The notes under the pieces: model-generated | The model's database searches: none | The model's input: only the letters and a program-made list of their open reading frames with translations | Told to the model about the DNA's origin: nothing | DNA from: an uncultured Oscillospiraceae bacterium | GTDB taxonomy: Bacteria > Bacillota > Clostridia > Oscillospirales > Ruminococcaceae | NCBI GenBank assembly: GCA_934454435.1 | Contig: CAKSGA010000084.1 | Span: 1-10,527 of the forward strand | Length of the DNA: 10,527 nt | Reading direction: 5' to 3' | Part shown: one piece after another, positions 5,621 to 10,527 of the stretch | How the letters are laid out: every line of letters begins with the position of its first letter | Numbering within the stretch: position 1 is the stretch's first letter | Position numbers and translations under genes: made by a program

Positions 5621-7954
5621 TTATTCCTCGGAAGTCCCGTGCTTTACACGATCGGCTTCTTCTGCACGCTTGGCGTTGTTGAAGCGGTCGAGGGTACCTA
5701 CGAGATATCCTGTGATACGGCGGATACGCTCGAATGCTATCTCCTCTTCCTTGCGGTGGCAGCAGGGGCATTCATCGTCGATAATGCCGGTGTAGCCGCA
5801 GCTCGGGTCACGGTCGATGGGGTGGTTGATGGCTCCGTAGCCGATGCCCTGTTCCTTCATGCAGCGGACTATCTGCTCGAATGCGTCAAGGTTCTTCAGC
5901 GGGTCGCCGTCAAGCTCAATGTAGCTGATGTGACCGCCGTTGGTGAGCGCATGATAGGGCGCCTCCAGCTTTATCTTGCGGAATGCGCTGATGTTGTAGT
6001 ATACCGGGATATGGAAAGAGTTCGTGTAGTAGTCACGGTCGGTCACGCCGGGGATCTCGCCGTATATCTTTTTGTCCATGCGTACGAACCTGCCGGAAAG
6101 TCCCTCTGCCGGGGTAGCCAGCAGGCTGAAATTCAGGTGAGTCTTTTCACTTTCATCGTCCATGCGCTTTCTCATGCGGGTGATGATGTCAAGACCCAGC
6201 TTCTGAGCCTCGGGGCTTTCGCCGTGGTGCACGCCGATGAGCGCTTTCAGGCACTCTGCAAGTCCGATGAAGCCCATGGAGAGGGTGCCGTGCTTGAGTA
6301 TCTCAGCGATACTGTCGTTTTCGGAGAGCTTCTCGGAGTCTATCCATACGCCCTGACCCATCAGGAACGGGAAATTCCTGACATGCTTGCGGCACTGTAT
6401 CTTGAAGCGGAACACAAGCTGGTCAACCACCAGATCCATCATGTCGTCAAGGGAAGCGTAGAACTTGTCCAGGTCGCCGTGTGCCTCAATGGCAAGGCGG
6501 GGGAGGTTGATGGTAGTGAAGCTGAGGTTGCCCCTGCCGGTGACGATCTCCCGTGTGGGGTCGTAAACATTGCCGATGACACGGGTGCGGCAGCCCATGT
6601 ACGCAGCCTCGGTGTGGTAGTCACCGGGCTTGTAATACTGCAGGTTGAAGGGAGCGTCAATGAACGAGAAGTTCGGGAACATGCGCTTCGCAGAAACCCT
6701 GATGGCGAGCTTGAACAGGTCGTAGTTAGGGTCGCCGTTGTTGTAGTTGACGCCCTCCTTGACCTTGAAAATGTGTATCGGGAAGATAGGCGTTTCGCCG
6801 TTGCCCAGTCCGTGCTCCTCGGCGAGCATGACGTTCTTTATCACCATACGGCCCTCGGGAGAGGTATCAGTGCCGTAGTTGATGGAGGAGAACGGGTTCT
6901 GTGCGCCGGCTCTGGAGTTCATGGTGTTGAGGTTGTGAATGAGCGCTTCCATTGCCTGGTAGGTCGCACGGTCGGTTTCAGACTCGGCGAGCTTTTCCGC
7001 CCTGTCCTGGAGGTGGGAGAAGTTCTCACCGTACTTTTCGGCTATCTTTTCCCATTCCTTTGCCTTGTAGTCATCGTTGTTCCCGAGCCTGGGGAACAGA
7101 CCTGTTTCCTGCTCGATCCCTGCGGCGGTCTTTTTCAGGTCGTCGAGGATATCGGTGAAGTCGTCAAGTCCCAGGGAGAAAGAAACAGCCTTGGCAAGAT
7201 TGTTCGTGTAGAGCCTGCGGAACGTCTTTTTAACGCCCTCCGCCATGGCATAGTCGAAGTTCGGCACGGACTGTCCGCCGTGCTGGTCGTTCTGGTTGGA
7301 CTGGATAGCAATGCATGCAAGCGCTGCGTAGCTTGAAATGTCGTTCGGTTCACGCAGGTAGCCGTGACCTGTTGAGAAACCGCCGTGGAACAGCTTCAGC
7401 AGGTCGATCTGGCAGCAGGTGGTGGTAAGGGTCAGGAAGTCCAGGTCGTGGATGTGGATATCGCCGTTGATATGCGCCTGGGAGTGCTTCGGGTCAAGCA
7501 CGTACATCTCGTTGAACTGCTTTGCGCCCTCGCTGCCGTATTTAAGCATGGTGCCCATTGCGGTGTCGCCGTCGATGTTGGCGTTCTCACGCTTGATGTC
7601 GCAGTCGGAAGCGGACTTGAACGTCAGATCTTCATATATCTTCATCAGGGTGGAGTCCATCTCACGGGCACGGGTGCGGTCCGCACGGTAGAGGATATAC
7701 GCCTTTGCGGTCTTGGCGTGGCCTTCCTCGACCAGCACCTTTTCTACCATATCCTGCACCTCTTCAACGGAGGGATTGCGTCCGATTATCTCTTCGGAGA
7801 GCCTCTGGCAGACCTTGTCTGCAAGCGCCATAGCCTCGCTGTAGTCCTTGCCTCCGACGGTCTGGGCTGCCTTGAAAATCGCATTTGCGATCTTCTCTAT
7901 ATTGAACGGCACCTGCCTTCCGTCACGCTTCTTGATCATCGTTATCATTGCCAT
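5621..7954 (-). CDS. nrdD: Anaerobic (class III) ribonucleoside-triphosphate reductase
   Basis: NrdD reduces ribonucleoside triphosphates to deoxy forms without oxygen, using a glycyl radical made by NrdG. The 777-residue protein opens with an ATP-cone (about 3-97: IKKRDGRQVPFNIEKIANAI onward), the allosteric switch for overall activity. The catalytic barrel includes HINGDIHIHDLDF (161-173), C180-C181, HGGFSTGHGYL (190-200), QNDQHGGQS (221-229) and MGCRT (453-457), whose cysteine is the likely thiyl-radical residue by comparison with phage T4 NrdD. Near the end, C719, C729, C731 and C732 form the zinc-site region, and RITGYLVG carries the radical glycine at G749. I placed the start at the ATG at 7954, with GAGGAA eight bases upstream. 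The frame remains open upstream, but that part crosses the promoter and NrdR sites and does not look like protein. Confidence 0.96.
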   Translation of the reverse strand: MAMITMIKKRDGRQVPFNIEKIANAIFKAAQTVGGKDYSEAMALADKVCQRLSEEIIGRNPSVEEVQDMVEKVLVEEGHAKTAKAYILYRADRTRAREMDSTLMKIYEDLTFKSASDCDIKRENANIDGDTAMGTMLKYGSEGAKQFNEMYVLDPKHSQAHINGDIHIHDLDFLTLTTTCCQIDLLKLFHGGFSTGHGYLREPNDISSYAALACIAIQSNQNDQHGGQSVPNFDYAMAEGVKKTFRRLYTNNLAKAVSFSLGLDDFTDILDDLKKTAAGIEQETGLFPRLGNNDDYKAKEWEKIAEKYGENFSHLQDRAEKLAESETDRATYQAMEALIHNLNTMNSRAGAQNPFSSINYGTDTSPEGRMVIKNVMLAEEHGLGNGETPIFPIHIFKVKEGVNYNNGDPNYDLFKLAIRVSAKRMFPNFSFIDAPFNLQYYKPGDYHTEAAYMGCRTRVIGNVYDPTREIVTGRGNLSFTTINLPRLAIEAHGDLDKFYASLDDMMDLVVDQLVFRFKIQCRKHVRNFPFLMGQGVWIDSEKLSENDSIAEILKHGTLSMGFIGLAECLKALIGVHHGESPEAQKLGLDIITRMRKRMDDESEKTHLNFSLLATPAEGLSGRFVRMDKKIYGEIPGVTDRDYYTNSFHIPVYYNISAFRKIKLEAPYHALTNGGHISYIELDGDPLKNLDAFEQIVRCMKEQGIGYGAINHPIDRDPSCGYTGIIDDECPCCHRKEEEIAFERIRRITGYLVGTLDRFNNAKRAEEADRVKHGTSEE

Positions 7955-7991
7955 CAGTGAACTTCCTCTTTCCTTAAAATGAAATAAAATA

Positions 7992-8007
7992 ACACAATAT
8001 CTTGTAT
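7992..8007. promoter_or_regulatory. NrdR box 1 (strong)
   Basis: ACACAATATCTTGTAT matches 14 of 16 positions of the NrdR consensus ACACWATATATWGTGT. NrdR is the zinc-finger/ATP-cone repressor of bacterial ribonucleotide reductase operons. The site lies in the nrdD leader, just downstream of the predicted transcription start (about 8020). Confidence 0.8.
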
Positions 8008-8022
8008 AAAAAACGTCGATAT

Positions 8023-8038
8023 ATCTATTATATAGGCA
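8023..8038. promoter_or_regulatory. NrdR box 2 (weaker), overlapping the -10 element
   Basis: The central nine bases ATTATATAG (8027-8035) fit the AWTATATWG core of an NrdR box exactly, while the outer bases fit poorly. It starts 31 bp from box 1, the three-helical-turn spacing known for paired NrdR sites, and it covers the -10 box. The core is AT-rich and overlaps a promoter, so chance similarity is possible. Confidence 0.6.
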
Positions 8039-8055
8039 TATGAGATATTTGTCAA
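8027..8055 (-). promoter_or_regulatory. Consensus sigma-A promoter for nrdD-nrdG
   Basis: On the minus strand a perfect TTGACA (8050-8055), a 17-bp spacer and a perfect TATAAT (8027-8032) are present. Transcription should start near 8020, leaving a leader of about 65 nt that includes NrdR box 1. A promoter this strong next to a housekeeping anaerobic enzyme fits a gene controlled mainly by repression. Confidence 0.85.
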
Positions 8056-8203
8056 GGCATAACGAAAAGAAGTTTTGCACAAATAAGCCGGACGAATTTC
8101 GTGGGATATCAACAAAAAAATCGTGAAATAAAAGGGACACGCTGTGGCACAAAACCCGTATCCGGCGCTGCTCTGCGGTTCGTGAAGTTACTTCTCATTC
8201 GTG
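8056..8203. other. Divergent intergenic stretch with no gene seen
   Basis: Between the nrdD -35 box and the inverted repeat upstream of the TIGR01212 promoter, no reading frame with a ribosome binding site is visible. The base composition is AT-rich near nrdD and more GC-rich to the right. The only small structure seen is the 11-base near-palindrome ACGAATTTCGT at 8092-8102. Confidence 0.5.
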
Positions 8204-8230
8204 CAAATGCGGACAGGTGTGGCGCATTTG
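8204..8230. promoter_or_regulatory. Inverted repeat touching the TIGR01212 -35 box, candidate operator
   Basis: CAAATGCG and CGCATTTG form a perfect 8-bp inverted repeat with an 11-base centre. The right arm overlaps the first three bases of the -35 box (8228-8233). A dimeric regulator or a DNA bend could act here; the regulator is unknown. Confidence 0.45.
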
Positions 8231-8256
8231 ACGAAATCAATATGCTGTGTTATAAT
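8228..8256 (+). promoter_or_regulatory. Sigma-A type promoter for TIGR01212-rlmN
   Basis: TTGACG (8228-8233), a 17-bp spacer and perfect TATAAT (8251-8256) predict a start near 8263, about 27 bases before the ATG at 8290. It points away from the nrdD promoter. Confidence 0.82.
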
Positions 8257-8289
8257 CAATGGTAACAACTATATAACAGGGGGAGTTCC

Positions 8290-9219
8290 ATGCCGCAGAA
8301 ATTCAGATATTCAGACGACGGGAGCCGTTACCACACGCTGAAATACCACAACCTCCGCACCTGGGGCGGGGAAGTGTACAAAGCGGTCGTGGACGCTGGT
8401 TTCACATGCCCGAATATAGACGGCACCTGTGGGTCCGGAGGCTGTATCTACTGCTCCGGCGGCAGCGGATATTTCACCGCCCCGGCGCTTTCCGTCCGGG
8501 AGCAGGTGCAGCGGGAAACTGCACGAATACACGAAAAGCACCCGGGTGCAGGGGTAATAGCGTATTTCCAGGCGCACACCAATACCTACGGGACCCCGGA
8601 GCGTCTGCGGGAGGTCTACGCCCAGGCCCTGGAATGCGGAGTGTGCGGGATCTCAGTCGCCACCCGTGCAGACTGTATCGACCCGGAGCGTGCGGGGCTC
8701 CTTGCATTGCTCGGGGTCCCGGTGACCGTTGAGCTCGGCCTGCAGACCGCACATGACAGCACGGCAGAATTCATCAACCGTGGTCACGACCTTGCACGGT
8801 TCCTGGAGGGGTTCCGTACCGCACGGGAAGCGGGTCTGCGCATATGTGTCCACATCATGAACGGCCTGCCCGGGGAAACCCCGGAGATGATGCTTCAGAC
8901 CGCAGAGGTACTGGGAAAGCTCCGCCCGGACGGAGTAAAGATACATCTGCTACATGTAATAAAGAACACCGCCCTTGCGGAGCTGTGGAAGTCCGGCGGG
9001 TACACCCCGCTGGAAATGCAGGAATATATTGATATCACCGTGCGCCAGCTGGAGCTCCTGCCGCCGGAAACGGTCATTGAGCGCCTGACCGGCGACGGGG
9101 ATAAGAATAATATGCTCGCCCCGCTGTGGAGCCTTGACAAGCGCTCCGTCCTGGGAGGCATAATGAAGCGCCAGAAAGAGCTGGACAGCATTCAGGGAAT
9201 GCGTTTTTCGGAGGCATGA
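8290..9219 (+). CDS. TIGR01212 family radical SAM protein (YtqA/YhcC-like; probable tRNA wobble-modification enzyme MnmL)
   Basis: This 309-residue protein has the TIGR01212 hallmarks: YHTLKYHNLRTWGGEVYKAVVDAGFTCPN, then the widely spaced iron-sulfur motif Cx11CxxC with C40, C52 and C55, followed by QAHTNTY and an ELGLQT-type strand. Family length is about 300-320. B. subtilis YtqA of this family was reported to act as MnmL in making the mnm5s2U wobble modification with YtqB (MnmM); extending that to this gene is inference, and no ytqB homologue is adjacent. An additional cysteine, C47, sits inside the motif where I recall most relatives having a basic residue. ATG at 8290 follows AGGGGGAG at a 4-base spacing. 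The rlmN start lies one base after its stop, so the two genes are coupled. Confidence 0.9.
   Translation: MPQKFRYSDDGSRYHTLKYHNLRTWGGEVYKAVVDAGFTCPNIDGTCGSGGCIYCSGGSGYFTAPALSVREQVQRETARIHEKHPGAGVIAYFQAHTNTYGTPERLREVYAQALECGVCGISVATRADCIDPERAGLLALLGVPVTVELGLQTAHDSTAEFINRGHDLARFLEGFRTAREAGLRICVHIMNGLPGETPEMMLQTAEVLGKLRPDGVKIHLLHVIKNTALAELWKSGGYTPLEMQEYIDITVRQLELLPPETVIERLTGDGDKNNMLAPLWSLDKRSVLGGIMKRQKELDSIQGMRFSEA
9210..9214 (+). promoter_or_regulatory. Ribosome binding site for rlmN inside the preceding gene
   Basis: GGAGG ends six bases before the ATG at 9221 and lies within the last codons of the TIGR01212 gene, supporting coupled translation. Confidence 0.7.
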
Positions 9220-9220
9220 T

Positions 9221-10234
9221 ATGGACATCTGGTCAATGACTAGACAGGGGCTTGAGGACTGGTTCCGCTCAAAGGGAGAAAATCCTGCAAAGGCAGCGTT
9301 ATTACTAGAGTGGCTGTATCAGAGGGACCTCCGGGACTTCAGCGGGCTTCCCTTTGCTGAGCGGGTGAAGTCTGAACTGGCGGCGGAGTTCACGGTGGAG
9401 CTGCCGGAGGTCGAAACAGTAAGCGGCGGCGGGGATACCGTGAAGCTCCTGCTGAGACTTGCGGACGGGGAGTTCGTGGAGAGCGTGCTCATGCGGCAGG
9501 AGTACGGCGGGAGCGTGTGCGTTTCGACGCAGGTCGGCTGTGCGATGGGGTGCATGTTCTGCCAGAGCGGACGGCTCAGGAAGCGGCGCAGCCTTACCGC
9601 CGGTGAGATGACCGCACAGGTCGTCAGGCTGCGGCGGGATTATTCGGCGGAGATACACAGCGTGACGGTCATGGGCATAGGCGAGCCGTTCGACAATTTC
9701 GATGAAGTGCGGAAATTCTGCGACATCATCACGGATTACAAGGGCCTGGCGCTCGGCGAGAAGCATGTCACGGTGTCTACCTGCGGCATTGTGCCGGGAA
9801 TTCGTGCATGGTCGGAGCTTCCGCACCCATGCAGCCTGGCGGTGAGCCTTCATGCGGCGGACGACACGCTGCGCTCGGAGCTCATGCCGGTAAACCGGCG
9901 TTATCCTGTGCGGGAGGTCATAGCGGCGGCGGGGGACTTTGCGGAGCGCCACAATCGCAGGGTCACGCTGGAATATGTCATGCTTTCCGGCGTGAACGAC
10001 AGCCCTGAACAGGCGGAGCAGCTTGCGGAGCTGGTCGGCGGGAGCCGGAGGTTCTACGTCAACATAATTCCGTACAACGGCAATGACAGCGGCTTTGTCC
10101 GCAGCCCACGGGAGCGCATAATGGCGTTCTATGACGTGCTGAAAAAACGTGGAGTGGCGGTCACGATGCGCAGGGAATTCGGCGGGGATATCGCAGCAGC
10201 ATGCGGTCAGCTCAGTTCGATCCGGAATTTGTAA
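9221..10234 (+). CDS. rlmN: 23S rRNA (adenine-C2)-methyltransferase RlmN
   Basis: RlmN is a radical SAM enzyme that methylates C2 of A2503 in 23S rRNA and, in E. coli, A37 of some tRNAs. The 337-residue protein has an N-terminal RNA-binding region (about 1-90), then CVSTQVGCAMGCMFC: C100 corresponds to E. coli C118, and C107, C111 and C114 hold the cluster. MGIGEPFDNFDEV (151-163) is the SAM-binding GEP region, STCGIVPGI and SLHAADDTLRSELMPVN follow, and AACGQL near the end holds C328, equivalent to the methyl-carrying E. coli C355. Both catalytic cysteines are therefore present. Residues after the cluster (QSG instead of the common ATG or ASG) are unusual, so a paralogue or a related Cfr-like enzyme cannot be excluded. 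An intrinsic terminator follows at 10255-10282. Confidence 0.88.
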   Translation: MDIWSMTRQGLEDWFRSKGENPAKAALLLEWLYQRDLRDFSGLPFAERVKSELAAEFTVELPEVETVSGGGDTVKLLLRLADGEFVESVLMRQEYGGSVCVSTQVGCAMGCMFCQSGRLRKRRSLTAGEMTAQVVRLRRDYSAEIHSVTVMGIGEPFDNFDEVRKFCDIITDYKGLALGEKHVTVSTCGIVPGIRAWSELPHPCSLAVSLHAADDTLRSELMPVNRRYPVREVIAAAGDFAERHNRRVTLEYVMLSGVNDSPEQAEQLAELVGGSRRFYVNIIPYNGNDSGFVRSPRERIMAFYDVLKKRGVAVTMRREFGGDIAAACGQLSSIRNL

Positions 10235-10254
10235 TTGTTAGTTCAAATAAAAAG

Positions 10255-10282
10255 GACTGCGTTCAACTTTGCAGTCATTTTT
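10255..10282 (+). terminator. Intrinsic terminator of the TIGR01212-rlmN unit
   Basis: GACTGC...GCAGTC forms a 6-bp stem (7 with a G-T pair) around a loop of about 8-10 bases, followed by ATTTTTATAT. It begins about 20 bases after the rlmN stop. Confidence 0.75.
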
Positions 10283-10297
10283 ATATATCGGAAGCAG

Positions 10298-10311
10298 GAG
10301 CTCTATAGTTC
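10298..10311. other. Stem-loop A of repeat unit 1
   Basis: GAGCT-CTAT-AGTTC forms a 5-bp stem with one G-T pair. The same structure recurs unchanged in unit 3 at 10477-10490. In unit 2 (10388-10401) it is GAACC-CGGT-GGTTC, a perfect stem made from different bases. Confidence 0.5.
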
Positions 10312-10334
10312 GAGCGTAAACATAAAAAATAGAA

Positions 10335-10365
10335 TGCCCCGACAGACGTATTGCCTGTCGGGGCA
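10335..10365. terminator. Stem-loop B of repeat unit 1 (11-bp GC stem)
   Basis: TGCCCCGACAG and CTGTCGGGGCA pair perfectly over 11 bp around a 9-base loop. An outer pairing, TAAACAT (10317-10323) with ATGTTTA (10369-10375), can extend it. On the plus strand ACCAATGTTTATTT follows; on the minus strand a T-rich tract (ATTCTATTTTTTATG) follows directly. It could therefore act as a terminator on either strand, more convincingly for transcripts arriving from the right. Confidence 0.55.
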
Positions 10366-10527
10366 CCAATGTTTATTTCGGAAGCAGGAACCCGGTGGTT
10401 CGAGCGTAAACATAAAAATCAAAATGCCTCAACAAACGTATGCCTGTCGGCGCACCAATGTTTTTTTCGGAAGCAGGAGCTCTATAGTTCGAGCGTAAAC
10501 ATAAAAATCAAAATGCCCCGACAGACG

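Larger units (their letters stand above)
10288..10527. repeat. Tandem array of about 90-bp units with two stem-loops each, cut by the window edge
   Basis: The block opening TCGGAAGCAGGA recurs at 10288, 10378 and 10467 (periods 90 and 89 bp). Two units are complete and the third is cut by the window end. Each unit reads: TCGGAAGCAGGA, an 8-base variable patch, GTTCGAGCGTAAACATAAAAA, an A-rich linker, a GC stem-loop, then CACCAATGTTT and a T-rich end. No protein is supported: a frame across 10235-10498 exists only because one period is a multiple of three, and the 89-bp period breaks it. It is not a CRISPR array, because the conserved part is too long and there are no unique spacers. Confidence 0.9.

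Noticed and set aside
5609..7336. Long plus-strand frame of 575 residues antisense to nrdD
   Set aside because: It is a shadow of the NrdD reading frame, with no ribosome binding site and no recognisable protein features; GC-rich codons on one strand leave the opposite frame open.
8092..8102. Small palindrome ACGAATTTCGT in the divergent intergenic region
   Set aside because: Eleven bases with a one-base centre in AT-rich sequence can easily arise by chance, and it does not overlap either promoter.
7955..8152. N-terminal extension of NrdD upstream of 7954
   Set aside because: The open frame crosses the consensus promoter and NrdR boxes, its residues do not resemble the ATP-cone start, and the ATG at 7954 has a good GAGGAA site.
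10298..10368. tRNA or tRNA-like gene (GTTCGAGC resembling a T-loop, GGGGCACCA resembling an acceptor end with CCA)
   Set aside because: No cloverleaf can be drawn: the GC stem closes on its own nearby arm, and there are no D or anticodon arms. Unit 2 breaks the stem.
10235..10498. 87-residue frame with an apparently repeated peptide
   Set aside because: It begins at a TTG directly after the rlmN stop, runs through the terminator, and repeats only because the 90-bp DNA repeat is in frame; the following 89-bp period breaks it.
10288..10527. CRISPR array or type III toxin-antitoxin RNA repeats
   Set aside because: Units of 89-90 bp are conserved along their whole length, with only an 8-base variable patch and no unique spacers. 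They are much longer than known toxI-type repeats, and no toxin gene is visible in the window.

Overview
The window looks like chromosome of an anaerobic Gram-positive bacterium of the class Clostridia, probably Oscillospiraceae/Ruminococcus-like. This is inferred from an oxygen-sensitive class III ribonucleotide reductase, the clostridial pairing of a TIGR03960 radical SAM protein with its DUF2344 partner, strong GGAGG-type ribosome binding sites, sigma-A style promoters with 17-bp spacers, and GC-rich coding sequence. No species can be named from the sequence alone.

Layout. From the left edge to about 8.05 kb all genes lie on the minus strand, in three promoter-led units. (1) nrdD (5621-7954) and nrdG (5031-5537) form the anaerobic ribonucleotide reductase and its activase. 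They are read from a perfect TTGACA-17-TATAAT promoter carrying two candidate NrdR boxes 31 bp apart, and are separated by a GC-rich palindrome. (2) An orphan peptide-type substrate-binding lipoprotein (3291-4919), a TIGR03960 radical SAM protein (1405-3276) and a DUF2344/TIGR03936 protein (789-1418) are tightly packed behind their own promoter. (3) Two small membrane proteins (476-718 and 110-454) have a third promoter and end at hairpins near the left edge. On the plus strand, 8290-9219 (TIGR01212 radical SAM, MnmL/YtqA-like) and 9221-10234 (RlmN) form a two-gene unit divergent from nrdD.

Four radical SAM proteins and one glycyl-radical enzyme lie in about 9.5 kb. NrdG activates NrdD to make dNTPs without oxygen. 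TIGR01212 and RlmN probably modify tRNA wobble uridines and 23S rRNA. The job of the TIGR03960/DUF2344 pair is not established.

The most unusual part is the right edge. After the rlmN terminator, a 90-bp unit is repeated in tandem (two complete copies and part of a third, cut by the window end). Each unit encodes two possible stem-loops. The first differs between copies but keeps its pairing through compensatory changes, which suggests a structured RNA or DNA element. No other candidate for an undescribed system was found.

Several starts were moved inward from the longest reading frame because the ribosome binding site, and in one case the promoter position, fit only the inner start. These are 718, 1418, 4919, 5537 and 7954.
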